64,000 nucleotides of DNA. Origin: 630D-37 sp037478835. Its GTDB lineage: Bacteria > Chloroflexota > Anaerolineae > Anaerolineales > Villigracilaceae. The DNA lies in contig JBBFLV010000003.1 of the NCBI GenBank assembly GCA_037478835.1, positions 62,001 through 126,000 of the forward strand, in the 5' to 3' direction. Below the pieces are notes generated by a model, which ran no database searches, had not been told where the DNA came from, and saw nothing but the letters and a program-made list of their open reading frames with translations. This document shows positions 49,321 to 59,056 of this stretch, piece by piece; within the stretch, counting starts at the first letter, position 1, and each line of letters begins with the position of its first letter. Made by a program: the position numbers and the translations under genes.

Positions 49321-52300
49321 TCACTCCTGCATCATCTTGATGAAGAGCTCTACCACCTGAGGATCGAATTGCCGTCCGGCCTGTTGACGGATGTACTCCA
49401 GCGCCTCTTCCTTGCTCCAGGCCTTGCGGTAGGGACGGTCGCTGGTGAGCGCATCGTAGACATCCGCTACGGCGAATAGGCGCGCCGCCAGCGGAATTTC
49501 TTCCCCCTTCAAGCCGCGCGGATAGCCGCTTCCATCCCAGCGTTCATGGTGACAATAGGGAATATCCAGCGCCGGTTGGAGGTAGTCGATTTCCGAAAGC
49601 ATCTCGTAGGCGAATTGCGGATGACGGCGCATGATCGCCCATTCTTCTTCGGTAAGGGATCCTTCTTTGAAAAGGATCGCATCCGGTACCCCCATTTTGC
49701 CGATATCATGTAAGAGCGCCCCGCGTCGGATGTGCACAATCTGCTCCGGCGGCAAGCCCATCGCCTGGGCCAGACGGACGGTCAACTCGGTGACCCGTTG
49801 CGTATGTCCTTCGGTCTCCCTATCGCGCAGGTCCAGCGCTCGTGACCAGCCCTCGATGGTTTCGTCATAGGCCAGGATCAAATTGGCATGTGCCTGTTGC
49901 AGTTCCTGAAACGTGCGAATGCTTTCCACGGCAATGGCCGCCTGCTGGGCAAGCATCTCGAATACTCGCTTCAATTCCGCATCAAAGAAGAAGCGATTGC
50001 GGAAGAATACTTCTATCACGCCGAGCAATCTGGACTTGGCCACCAGGGGGCTTGCGGCATAGGACTGAAATCCCTGTTCCAGAATGGGATGTACAGAGCC
50101 AACTCGGGCGGATTTTAAGTCTGGGACATACAGAGCCTGTTGCTTCAGTGCCACACGACCGGCGAGCCCCTCTCCCAATTTCAGGGAGGTTCGATACAGA
50201 TTGATATCCAATCCCAGCGCGAGCACCGACTCAAGCATCTGCTTTTCCTCGTTGTAGAGCAAAACCCCGGCTGCGTCGGCCTGAAGGAGCGAAAGTACAT
50301 GACGGAGCAAAACGTTGAGCAGTACGTCTAGATTCAGGCTGGTGCGGATGGCGTTATCAATCTCGTGAACCGCTTGCAGCTGTTGCACCCGGCGCAGGGT
50401 TTCTTCAAAGAGCGCGGCGCGTTTTAAGGCGGTTCCGGCCATATCTGCCAGCGCCAGCAAGAGGCGCTTCTCATCTCCCGAAAAGATACGTTTTTCAACA
50501 GACCAGAGATGGACGACCCCGATCGTCTCTTCACCGCTACGCAAGGGGATCGAGATGCCGGTTCGATAAGGTTGCAAAATCACCTCTTCACCGGGCAAGA
50601 CGCGAGTAATTGGATCGTTGCGCCAATCCTCGGTAATGTAAATCTCTCCATGTTCCCCTACCCAACCGGTGACGCCCTCGCCGGGCGCATGTCGCATCTC
50701 GGCAGTGGGAAGCAGCCACCTTCCCTCCGCATTCACCCAGCCATGAGCCACCCAGTCCCCTTGGGTGGATTCGCGCAGGTAGATCGAACCGATAGCGGCC
50801 CCCACCAGCTGCGCCATTCGGCTGACCACGATCGGAATCATCTCGTTCACGCTTTGGGTGCGGCGCATTGCGGCGGAGACGTCGGTCATCAACTCCAGCT
50901 CATGGAGGCGTTGCTTAACATCGGCAAAGAGCAGCGCATTCGAGACCGCCGAAGCCGCCATGGCGGCAAAAGCTTGCAGAAGATCGAGATCGGAATTTAC
51001 GAATGGCCTTTCCACTCCTTGGCGATGAACGCTCAACACACCCAGAATACGTTCCCTGGCTTTAAGGGGCGCAAACATGGCAGCCTCGGGTAGGTCCTCG
51101 GTGCCGGGGACAACGATAGCCCGTGCGTCCTGGCTCATATCGTTGACGATCTCGGCCTGACCACTTGCGGCCACAGCGCCGGTCACACCCTGGTTAAGGC
51201 GAATGCGCAGATTCTCAAAGGCTTCGGGGTCTTCCCCGGACACCACCGCACAGCGCAGCGTTTCGCCCTGTTCTTCCAGCAAGAAAATGCGGCAGGAATC
51301 GGCTTGAAAGAGCTGACGAGCGTGGGTGACGATGGTTTCCAACGTTTGTTGTATGTCGAGATGGTTCAGCGCCCGCGAAGCCGCCAGCATGGCCGCGGTC
51401 TCCTCAACACGGCGCTGCGTTTCGGCAATCCAGCGGGCGCGCTCAAAGGCTACGGTTGCCTGGGCCGCTATGGTTTCGAGCAAGCGGGCATCGGCCTGGT
51501 CAAAAGCGGCCGGCTGCTCACTTTCAATGGTGATCACGCCGATCACGCCCTTTTCCCCCTTGAGCGGCACGTAAATTCCCGAACGAATTTCCGTCGCCGT
51601 TTCAACGTATTCCGGGAACGAATGCACATCTGGCGCCAGAATGGTGTGCCCCTGGCGAAAAGCCAAGCCGGTCAGGCCATCTTGAGGCGTGCGAATGGCA
51701 GTTCGCCACCTTTCCACCAGAAGCCGTTTCTGCTCTTCATCCAGTATAGGTGGAGTCGCAAAAGCCACCAGATTAAATTCCTGCGATTTTGCATCCAACA
51801 GACGCACGGCGAGATGATGCCAGGAAAATCGCTCGGCGAGCGTTTCAATTAAAGCTTGAGCCACGTCGTCAACCGTCAGCGCTTGGGCGAATTTCAAGCC
51901 ACTGCGGTATAACATCTCCAGCTGACGCACCTGCTCACGAGTCGCCTCGAACAAACGTTCGCGTTCGATGAGCAGCGCGGCTTGGGTGGTGAACCCGGTC
52001 AACGTTTCCAGGTCCTCGTCGGTAAAGGCGGCTTTGCGCGTCGCATCAAGGGCCAGCACACCGATTGGCTGTTCGTGCACCACCAGGGGCGCAACAATCG
52101 CGCTCTGGATCTGCCGTGCTTCTTCGATTTCGCCATCGTAACGGATTTCCGCATCCGCCCGGGCATCATCGATACGCAGCGGGCGGCGCTCTCGCAGGGC
52201 ACGCGCTGAGTACCCTTTCTCCCGGGCAAAGGTAAAATGGTACAGGCGCGGATCGGTATAGCCATTCAGAGCACGAATGTGCAGGAGACCATCGTCTTCC

Positions 52301-53271
52301 AGAAGCAAGATCGAACCCTTTTCGGCCGTCGGAATGACGTGACGGGCCGCGGCCAGCAAGCGTTCTAGCAGTGGTTGTAGCGCACTCTCCTCGGCGATCG
52401 CCTTGGCCATCATCGCTTCTGCTTCCAGTTCTCGCTCATGGCGCACTTGCTCGGTGACATCTAGCAGGGTGCCGATGATTGCCGGACGATTGCGATACTC
52501 TGCTTGCGTACCGTGCACTTCGATGATGCGGATCGTTCCATCCTTACAGAGCCCACGGAAGCGATATTGAATGCTTTTTATCTTGCCGCTCACGCGCTGG
52601 TGGATATATTCCTGCACCATTTCACGGTCATCTGGATGGGTCAAATCCAGCGGTCCAAGACGATCGATCAATTCCTCCGGCGTATATTTGAAAATGTTTG
52701 CCAGCGTGGGGTTGACATAGCGAAACAAGCCATCTTGGATCAGGTAGATGCCGGTCAAGGAATGTTCGGCCAACATGCGAAAGCGTTCCTCACTCTCGCG
52801 CAGCGCAGCGGTGCGCTCCTCGACCAATTGCTCTATTTGAGTGTAGCGTTCAATATTGCGCAGCACCGGCGCCAGGTAGATCAGGCCGGTATCCACCAGG
52901 GTGCAGATTTCCTCCCACTCAGCATCCGAAGTTTCGGCGGCCAGAGCCAGCAGGCCAATGATTTCCCCCTCGACGACGATCGGCAGAAGGGCGCGCTTGG
53001 GCAGGTTCTGAAGGTTCTCCCCCTGCTCTTCCAACCATTCCAATACATTGGTATCAAACGGAATCTCGCCGGAAGTGACGGTGAACCCTCGCGTGGCCAC
53101 CAAGGAAAGTCGGACTCTCCCGCGCGTTTCAAAAAGTGCTACTCGACAAGGGCCTGCTTCCCGAAAGACCCATTCCACGAACAGGCGCGCTTCGTGAACC
53201 TTGTTCAACGTATGTCCCAGAACGAGACTTAGGCGATGCAGCGATTCCAATGGGTTTTTCGCCGTGACCAT
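49321..53271 (-). CDS. Multi-GAF/PAS sensor with HD-GYP phosphodiesterase domain
   Basis: 1316 residues, soluble. Layout by motif and spacing: GAF-like about 1-130; coiled linker; PAS about 165-275 (RFRMLAEHSLTGIYLIQDG, then YRFRGLCKDG); then five GAF-type domains to about residue 1130, each with a hydrophobic SAIVAPLVV-, SGIYVPLKG- or GISIPLRSG-like core. The HD-GYP domain has LLHDIGKMGVPD (about 1187), CHHERWDGSGYPRGLKG and FAVADVYDALTSDRPYR. HD-GYP enzymes hydrolyse cyclic di-GMP. The many GAF domains probably bind small ligands such as haem or cyclic nucleotides. Upstream lie the KaiC-like and receiver genes. Confidence 0.9.
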   Translation of the reverse strand: MVTAKNPLESLHRLSLVLGHTLNKVHEARLFVEWVFREAGPCRVALFETRGRVRLSLVATRGFTVTSGEIPFDTNVLEWLEEQGENLQNLPKRALLPIVVEGEIIGLLALAAETSDAEWEEICTLVDTGLIYLAPVLRNIERYTQIEQLVEERTAALRESEERFRMLAEHSLTGIYLIQDGLFRYVNPTLANIFKYTPEELIDRLGPLDLTHPDDREMVQEYIHQRVSGKIKSIQYRFRGLCKDGTIRIIEVHGTQAEYRNRPAIIGTLLDVTEQVRHERELEAEAMMAKAIAEESALQPLLERLLAAARHVIPTAEKGSILLLEDDGLLHIRALNGYTDPRLYHFTFAREKGYSARALRERRPLRIDDARADAEIRYDGEIEEARQIQSAIVAPLVVHEQPIGVLALDATRKAAFTDEDLETLTGFTTQAALLIERERLFEATREQVRQLEMLYRSGLKFAQALTVDDVAQALIETLAERFSWHHLAVRLLDAKSQEFNLVAFATPPILDEEQKRLLVERWRTAIRTPQDGLTGLAFRQGHTILAPDVHSFPEYVETATEIRSGIYVPLKGEKGVIGVITIESEQPAAFDQADARLLETIAAQATVAFERARWIAETQRRVEETAAMLAASRALNHLDIQQTLETIVTHARQLFQADSCRIFLLEEQGETLRCAVVSGEDPEAFENLRIRLNQGVTGAVAASGQAEIVNDMSQDARAIVVPGTEDLPEAAMFAPLKARERILGVLSVHRQGVERPFVNSDLDLLQAFAAMAASAVSNALLFADVKQRLHELELMTDVSAAMRRTQSVNEMIPIVVSRMAQLVGAAIGSIYLRESTQGDWVAHGWVNAEGRWLLPTAEMRHAPGEGVTGWVGEHGEIYITEDWRNDPITRVLPGEEVILQPYRTGISIPLRSGEETIGVVHLWSVEKRIFSGDEKRLLLALADMAGTALKRAALFEETLRRVQQLQAVHEIDNAIRTSLNLDVLLNVLLRHVLSLLQADAAGVLLYNEEKQMLESVLALGLDINLYRTSLKLGEGLAGRVALKQQALYVPDLKSARVGSVHPILEQGFQSYAASPLVAKSRLLGVIEVFFRNRFFFDAELKRVFEMLAQQAAIAVESIRTFQELQQAHANLILAYDETIEGWSRALDLRDRETEGHTQRVTELTVRLAQAMGLPPEQIVHIRRGALLHDIGKMGVPDAILFKEGSLTEEEWAIMRRHPQFAYEMLSEIDYLQPALDIPYCHHERWDGSGYPRGLKGEEIPLAARLFAVADVYDALTSDRPYRKAWSKEEALEYIRQQAGRQFDPQVVELFIKMMQE

Positions 53272-53426
53272 GGACCAAATTGTATGTTAGAGAAAAAATT
53301 TTCTGCTTCGTGTACTGTGTTCAGAATTTTTGAGTAACACTCTGTTATGTTCGGCTCCGTGGAGAGGGACATTCTACACATAAGGAAACGCGTTTTTCGG
53401 GGGTGAGTCTTTCAGAGAAAGCGATG

Positions 53427-54869
53427 TTACTCCTTTCTCTGCGTTGGCAGCAGGATCGAAAAGGCGCTGTGTAAAGGCGCCCCCACCTGGGGACCTTGCG
53501 GTTCGCAGATCAGGTATTCGCGCACCTCTTTGCTGTGATCACTGCCACGCGTGGCCAACACGGCCAAAGCCCGACGAATTTCACCATCTATCTCGGTATA
53601 GCGCATTAAGATCAATGCATCGGCAACGTGGGAGATGCCACGGCCGGTCAAGGTCAGCTCACTGCCGAAAAGATCGCCCATTTCGGCGGTCATGAGCGCT
53701 GTGATCTGATGAGTCTTCAGCCATTGCACCAGGGAATAAACAAAGTGCAGATAGCGATTTGCATCTCCGTGGGCACCGGCTTCCAGATCACCGATGCTGT
53801 CGATGACCACGCGCTTGGCTTGAACGGCCTGGATGGCGGCAAGCATCTTTTGGGCATGTTCGTCAATATCGAGTTCCACCGGCGAGGCATAAAGCAAGAT
53901 CAATCGGCCGCTTTGCAAGAGTGAGTCAATATCAAAACCGAAGTTACGGGCAATCTGGATCAGCTGGCTGGGGTCCTCTTGGAAGGAAATATAGACGCCG
54001 GGTTCACCCTGACGAACACCGTTGAGCAAAAAATGGAGCGCCGTGACGGTCTTGCCGATGCCGGGATCGCCTGCCAAGAGGGTTGTCGTGCCGCGTAGCA
54101 ACCCACCGCGCAACATTTCATCCAGCCCAGGAATGCCGCTCGGCGCCCGTTCACGCACAGGAGTATAGGCGGTCGCCGTGGGCGGAGTAACGAAACGCGG
54201 GAAGACGGTGATCCCTTGCGCAGAGATGCGAAAGGTGTGCTCTCCGGGCAGGTAATCGCTGCCGCGCAATTTGGCCACGCGCAGGGTGCGCTGATCATAG
54301 GTGCTGGAGAGACGACGGTTCAGTACCAGAATTGCATCGACAATCGAGGCTTCCACCGTGCTGGCGAATTCGTCCACTCCATATTCCCCGACCAGTAAAG
54401 TATGGCAGGGGAGGGTCGCTACCAGTGCCGAAAGACGATAGAGCATGCGCCGCACCGTAGCCGGCGAATCGCTGACCGCACTCAAGGCGCGAACGCTATC
54501 GATGACCAGAAAGGCCGGGCGTTGCTCCAACAGGAGCGTTTCCACTCGTTCGATCGCACGTGTTCCGTTGCCGGCCAACAAGTCGGGGCCGATGTCTTCG
54601 TAATGAACGGCCTCCCCGATCAGATTGGGATCGAAAAAGTCAAATTGCTGCCCGTAAAGCAAGATGCGCGCCAGCGGTTCGGAGATCGTGCTCACAAAAA
54701 GCGCTTTGCGGGAGGGCGAAGCATTGCGAAAGACAATCTGGTGTGCTAACACCGTCTTTCCACTGCCGGGGCCGCCGCAAATCAATACGGTGCTATAGAG
54801 CGGTAGCCCTCCATGCAGAATTTCGTCCAGACCGGGTACTTGAGTTAAGAGACGTTGCATTTGACACAC
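53427..54869 (-). CDS. Double-domain KaiC-like ATPase
   Basis: 480 residues made of two RecA/KaiC domains. Domain 1: PGLDEILHGGLP, Walker A GGPGSGKTV (about 33-40), then VIDSVRALS. Domain 2: PGLDEMLRGGLLRG, Walker A GDPGIGKTV (about 265-273), then VIDSIGDLE. The catalytic Glu-Glu after the first strand of KaiC domains is changed: TISEP in domain 1 and FQEDP in domain 2. No KaiA or KaiB gene is nearby, so a circadian clock is not implied; KaiC relatives of this type accompany two-component proteins in many bacteria. A receiver gene lies 4 bases upstream. Confidence 0.85.
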   Translation of the reverse strand: MCQMQRLLTQVPGLDEILHGGLPLYSTVLICGGPGSGKTVLAHQIVFRNASPSRKALFVSTISEPLARILLYGQQFDFFDPNLIGEAVHYEDIGPDLLAGNGTRAIERVETLLLEQRPAFLVIDSVRALSAVSDSPATVRRMLYRLSALVATLPCHTLLVGEYGVDEFASTVEASIVDAILVLNRRLSSTYDQRTLRVAKLRGSDYLPGEHTFRISAQGITVFPRFVTPPTATAYTPVRERAPSGIPGLDEMLRGGLLRGTTTLLAGDPGIGKTVTALHFLLNGVRQGEPGVYISFQEDPSQLIQIARNFGFDIDSLLQSGRLILLYASPVELDIDEHAQKMLAAIQAVQAKRVVIDSIGDLEAGAHGDANRYLHFVYSLVQWLKTHQITALMTAEMGDLFGSELTLTGRGISHVADALILMRYTEIDGEIRRALAVLATRGSDHSKEVREYLICEPQGPQVGAPLHSAFSILLPTQRKE

Positions 54870-54873
54870 TCCA

Positions 54874-55257
54874 TCAGGAACGAAGTTCCTGGGAAATTTC
54901 TAGCAATTGACGGATGGTTTGGAGCATCTCTTCGTCCTGTAGGGGTTTGGAGAGGAACGCATCGGCTCCAAAAGCCTGCACCCGTTCTTCGGCCCGAAGA
55001 TGGGTGAAACACAGGATCGGGATGCTCCGTGTGGCGGGTTCTGCCTTCAGGGTACGACACACTTGGAAACCATCTTTTCGAGGCAAAAGGAGCTCCAGGA
55101 TGATCAGGTGGGGACGAAGGGAATGCACCTGCTGGAGTAGTGCTTCGCCATCTTCGACGAAGGTCAGCGCATATTCTTTTCCCAACAGGCTTTCCAGTGC
55201 CCGACGCATGAATGGATCGGGTTCGGCGATCAGGATGTGGATGGGGGAAGGATTCAC
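54874..55257 (-). CDS. Atypical receiver-domain protein (Glu replaces phospho-acceptor Asp)
   Basis: 127 residues, a single receiver domain without output domain. The normal acidic pair is EP-D (E12, D14), and the strand LIILELLLPRKDG has Glu55 where the phosphorylated Asp should be. The Lys of SKPL and Thr of CFTHL are kept. The substitution usually mimics the active form, so it may be permanently on or act as a phosphorylation-independent partner. It begins the gene pair with the KaiC-like ATPase 4 bases downstream, which is its likely binding partner. Confidence 0.8.
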   Translation of the reverse strand: MNPSPIHILIAEPDPFMRRALESLLGKEYALTFVEDGEALLQQVHSLRPHLIILELLLPRKDGFQVCRTLKAEPATRSIPILCFTHLRAEERVQAFGADAFLSKPLQDEEMLQTIRQLLEISQELRS

Positions 55258-55423
55258 AAGAGCTCCATAAAGATAGGCGCTTTCAGTTCCATTTGATGTT
55301 TAGTACATTATACCTTTACCCTGATGCCGAGCTTCGATCAACGCAAGTTGCCATCGAAAATGATGCACCAAAAATGTCTCGAAAGTATCTCTGAGATCTG
55401 CTCGTTTTCCCCTCTTTTCCGGC

Positions 55424-56644
55424 TTACCCGGCGCTTTGCAAAAGCAGCTCACAGAGCTCACGCACCGCTCCCTGCCCGCCCCGATGAGAAAGCACATAGT
55501 CCGCCGCGCGGCGCACCTCGGGCCAGGCATCGGCCACGGCGACCGCCCAACCGCTGATCTCGAAGCAGGGCAAATCGTTCAGGTCGTTCCCCACGTAGAC
55601 CACCTCTTCGGCGGGGATGCCGCGCTCGCCGAGAAGTCGCCGTAGCACTTCCCCTTTTTCTTTGATCCCCACCCCGTGCACGGCCTCCAGGCCGAGCTTA
55701 CGCGCCCGCGCTTGCACGACCGGATTCGGCTCGGAAGAGAGGATCAGAATCTGCACTCCGCGCGCTTTCAGCTCGTTCAAGAGGAGACTATCGCTGCGCG
55801 AAGAGGCGACCAGCTCTCGTCCTTCGCTATCGGTCCAAACGCGATTATCGGTCAGCACGCCATCGAAATCCAGGACGAGCATGGAAACCCGCCGCGGCAT
55901 CGGACGTGGTCGGCGTCCCGGCCAGACGATCTCCAGGTCGCCGCGGCGCACTACCTGTTCGTAGCGCTCCCAATCGGCCGGCGTGTCGATATCCACTGTG
56001 TAACGAGCATCGAGCAGAAGCGGATAGATCACTTCCCCGGTCATGGAGCGCTTTTCGAGGATGGTGCGGGCACGAATGGCATCAATGTGCCCGGTTTGCC
56101 AAAAGACCGGGGGCAGGATTTGACGCGGTGCGTTATACGGCTCATCCACCCCCGGCAGGCTCAAGAGGGGCAGCATTCGTCCGCTTTCTGGATCGATGCG
56201 CCACATCTTGAAAGGATTCTGCCCGGCCGGCACCACGCCGCGCACACAATCCGCATCTTCGTGCTCGGCAAGGATGCGCACCGCCTCATCCACGCACCAC
56301 GGCGGGCGAATGGGGGATGTGGGACGCAGCTGGACAACGATCTCCGGCCGATAGCCCTCGCGCTCGGCCAGCCAGCGCAAGGCATGTTCAAAGACCGGCC
56401 AATCGGGCGTTTGATCCTGCGCCAGCTCCGCCGGGCGCAAGAAGGGGACCTCGGCGCCGTATTCGCGCGCCACGGCGGCGATCTCGGCATCGTCGGTGCT
56501 GACGATCAGGCGCGTCACCGACTGCGCTTGCCGGGCGGCGGCGATGCTCCAGGCGATCAACGGGTAGCCGGCAAAGGGGCGAATGTTCTTGCGCGGGATG
56601 CCTTTTGAGCCGCCGCGCGCCGGAATGATAGCCAGAACTTCCAT
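55424..56644 (-). CDS. CMP-sialate-type cytidylyltransferase fused to KdsC-like HAD phosphatase
   Basis: 406 residues. Residues 1-230 are a NeuA/KdsB-type cytidylyltransferase: IIPARGGSKGIPRKNI nucleotide loop, LIVSTDDAEIAAVA, and VQLRPTSPIRPP. Residues about 250-406 are a HAD phosphatase of the KdsC/YrbI type: LVLDFDGVLTDN (nucleophile Asp near 257), ILSSEP, KGEVLRRLL and YVGNDLNDLPCF. The same pairing occurs in animal CMAS. The product would be an activated nonulosonic acid such as a sialic, legionaminic or Kdn-like sugar. No NeuB synthase is in the window. Last gene of the sat-GT-SDR-NeuA group. Confidence 0.88.
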   Translation of the reverse strand: MEVLAIIPARGGSKGIPRKNIRPFAGYPLIAWSIAAARQAQSVTRLIVSTDDAEIAAVAREYGAEVPFLRPAELAQDQTPDWPVFEHALRWLAEREGYRPEIVVQLRPTSPIRPPWCVDEAVRILAEHEDADCVRGVVPAGQNPFKMWRIDPESGRMLPLLSLPGVDEPYNAPRQILPPVFWQTGHIDAIRARTILEKRSMTGEVIYPLLLDARYTVDIDTPADWERYEQVVRRGDLEIVWPGRRPRPMPRRVSMLVLDFDGVLTDNRVWTDSEGRELVASSRSDSLLLNELKARGVQILILSSEPNPVVQARARKLGLEAVHGVGIKEKGEVLRRLLGERGIPAEEVVYVGNDLNDLPCFEISGWAVAVADAWPEVRRAADYVLSHRGGQGAVRELCELLLQSAG

Positions 56645-56667
56645 CGCGTTAACCTTTCATCAAGAGA

Positions 56668-57495
56668 CTACCAGGCCGTCCAACCGCCATCGACGATCAG
56701 GTTGGCGCCGGTCATGTACGAAGAGGCATCGGAGGCCAGGAAGAGCAGGGCACCGTTCATCTCGTCTTTGTGCGCCATGCGCCCGAGGATCGTGCGGGCC
56801 GAATAGTTTTGGACGAAATGTTCTTCGTGTTGATTATAGACACCGCCGGGGGTCAGGGCGTTGACGCGGATCTGCGTGCCGGCATAGTAGGCCGCCAGAT
56901 AGCGGGTGAAACCGAGAATGCCGGCCTTGGTGACGGTATAGTAGACCGGCTTATAGCCTATGCGTTCTCCCTGGGCATTGACGTAAAGGCGCTGATCCGG
57001 GCCGGTCAGGCCGTAGGTGGAGCAAATATTGATGATGCTCCCCTTTCCCTGCGCCAACATTGGTCGGACACAGGCCTGCGTGACGAGAAACGCGCCGGTT
57101 AGGTTGACGGCCAGGGCCTGATTCCAGAGATCGAGCGGGAAATCTTCAAAGCGGCCGGGGAGAATGCCGCGCGCCAGCGCTTGGGGATCGAACTTGGGGT
57201 CGAGCGCGGCGCTGTTGACGAGAATGTCCAGGCGCCCGTAGCGGCTCAGGGTCTCGGCAACCAAGTCACGGCTGGATTCGATGCGGGTCACGTCGAGGGG
57301 AAAGGCAAAAGCCGAAGCGCCATCCTGGCTAATTTGGCGCGCCACTGCTTCGGCGGCGTCTTGATTAATATCTGCAACCACTACGGAAGCGCCGGCCTCG
57401 GCCAGGGTGCGGCAGAATTCTGCGCCCAGCAGCCCGGCCCCACCAGTCACCACCGCCACTCGTCCATCCAGGCGGAAGCGATCGAGAATGCTCAT
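56668..57495 (-). CDS. Short-chain dehydrogenase/reductase
   Basis: 275 residues. Cofactor motif VAVVTGGAGLLGAEF, NSAALD, the catalytic Ser region SIINICSTYG and YYTVTKAG (Tyr-x3-Lys). The C-terminal lid has GGVYNQHEEHF. The acidic residue in VVVADIN suggests NAD(H). Substrate unknown; between a sugar-activating enzyme and a membrane glycosyltransferase it probably modifies a sugar precursor. Overlaps the upstream membrane gene by 4 bases. Confidence 0.88.
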   Translation of the reverse strand: MSILDRFRLDGRVAVVTGGAGLLGAEFCRTLAEAGASVVVADINQDAAEAVARQISQDGASAFAFPLDVTRIESSRDLVAETLSRYGRLDILVNSAALDPKFDPQALARGILPGRFEDFPLDLWNQALAVNLTGAFLVTQACVRPMLAQGKGSIINICSTYGLTGPDQRLYVNAQGERIGYKPVYYTVTKAGILGFTRYLAAYYAGTQIRVNALTPGGVYNQHEEHFVQNYSARTILGRMAHKDEMNGALLFLASDASSYMTGANLIVDGGWTAW

Positions 57496-59042
57496 GGTAG
57501 CAACTCCTTCAATCCAAAAAGTGCGTCCTGGCCGGTTTTATAGAGCACGGGTAGCCCCTGAACCACCAGGAGATGTTCGGGGGCAGGATTGTCACGGTCG
57601 AAAAGGGCAACCACTGCTTTCCCTTGCAAGACTTCCTGGCGAATCGTCTCGATGGCCTGTTCAACACCGGCATTCGGTAGGCGCGTCGTAGCGGCAATGG
57701 CCGCAGGCAAGGCATAGGTGGTCCGACCGGTGTAAAAATAGACCGCCGGCCCCTGATTGGTATAAATGCGCACCTCCGGCGGCAGTTTCGGGATCTCCTT
57801 CAGGATGACCGCATCATACCAGCGCCAGGAAGCAAAGCCTTGTCCGTCCATGCGGAGGGTGTGAAGCGTTTCTATCCCACCGGCGAGGTGGAGGCTGAGC
57901 AGGGCAAGCAGCAGAAGCGTGGCCGGTATATGGCTCCTTTTTCCCAGGGAAGCGAGGGCCGCCACCGCCAGAGCCAGCAAAGGAGGGAAGAGCGGAGATA
58001 AAATGCGCCAGTTGAGCGGTGTGCTGGCATCGAAGAGGCTGATCGAGGCCAACATGGAGGCCGGATAGGCCACCGCATAAAGCGCCTGCAAGAGATGTGC
58101 CCGTTGCGGTGGGGTGGTGGTGCGCAACCAGAGGCTCTTCCATGCCCAATAGAGCAACCAGGCGATGAGCGTCAGAAACAGCAGAATGACCAGCAGGGTA
58201 AAAAGTGGCGGCCAGGCTTGCCGAAGTGCCGCTCGCCAGCTCTCTAGCGGCACGAGAAAACTTGAGAACGTATGGATTCCCTGGCGCAACTGTTCGGGGG
58301 TCACCGGATGCCAGACCATCAGGCGATTGGTGAGATTGCCGACCACCACCATGTTCCGAATGCTCCAGGCCAGGGGCAACGGCAACACCGCCAGGAGATA
58401 GATGACTATGCGCTTGAGGCGTTCGCGCCAGGAAAACGGCAAGAAGAACGGCAGCGCCAGGAAGGTGGCGATCAGCGCCAGGGCGGCATAGCGGGTGACA
58501 TAGGCCAGTCCGCTGAAAAGACCGGCCAGGATTTCGCCACGGTAACTCCACAGGCCATTCCGGGGGCGATCCTCGTCCCATAGCCAGGCATGGAAAGCCG
58601 CCAGGGTGAGAAAGATGTAGAGCGGCTCGCTCAAGGCGTAGATGTGCACGCGCAGCAGCCCGGCACTGAAAAGGAAGAGCATGGCCGGCGCCAATGCCCA
58701 AAGAGGGCGGCGCGTCATGCGCCAACCCAGCCAGCCCATGAGCAGGGTATTCAGCCCAAAGAGCAGGCCGTTGAGCAGACGCGCCGCGCGGTAGGGTTCC
58801 AGGCCGGTCAGAAGGTCAATCGTCGCCAGTGCGAGCGGATAGCCCGGCGGAAAATGGGTCAAAAAGCGCTGCGAGGCCAGCCAGGCGGCGCGATAGCCCT
58901 CTCCTTTGAGGAGCGTACGCGCCGCGCCGATATAGGCGATCGAGTCATCGGTCAGCCCCATGCCGTAAGGGGTAGCGAACCACACCAGCCACACGCCGAC
59001 CAGGGCGAGCACCAGAAGCGCAAAGAACAAGGGACGCGGCAT
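57492..59042 (-). CDS. GT39/ArnT-like membrane glycosyltransferase
   Basis: 516 residues with about 11 helices. After the first helix the loop YGMGLTDDSIAYIGAARTLL has the acidic pair expected of GT-C enzymes, and HFPPGYPLALATI the following conserved turn. It matches the general PMT/RgtB/ArnT shape, which uses a lipid-linked sugar on the outer face. Acceptor and donor are unknown. Overlaps the SDR gene and lies 14 bases after the sulfate-activation gene. Confidence 0.78.
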   Translation of the reverse strand: MPRPLFFALLVLALVGVWLVWFATPYGMGLTDDSIAYIGAARTLLKGEGYRAAWLASQRFLTHFPPGYPLALATIDLLTGLEPYRAARLLNGLLFGLNTLLMGWLGWRMTRRPLWALAPAMLFLFSAGLLRVHIYALSEPLYIFLTLAAFHAWLWDEDRPRNGLWSYRGEILAGLFSGLAYVTRYAALALIATFLALPFFLPFSWRERLKRIVIYLLAVLPLPLAWSIRNMVVVGNLTNRLMVWHPVTPEQLRQGIHTFSSFLVPLESWRAALRQAWPPLFTLLVILLFLTLIAWLLYWAWKSLWLRTTTPPQRAHLLQALYAVAYPASMLASISLFDASTPLNWRILSPLFPPLLALAVAALASLGKRSHIPATLLLLALLSLHLAGGIETLHTLRMDGQGFASWRWYDAVILKEIPKLPPEVRIYTNQGPAVYFYTGRTTYALPAAIAATTRLPNAGVEQAIETIRQEVLQGKAVVALFDRDNPAPEHLLVVQGLPVLYKTGQDALFGLKELLP

Positions 59043-59056
59043 AACAGGCCTACTAT

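Noticed and set aside
53427..54869. Circadian clock locus reading of the KaiC-like gene
   Set aside because: No kaiA or kaiB nearby and the catalytic Glu pairs and phosphorylation region of true KaiC are not kept.
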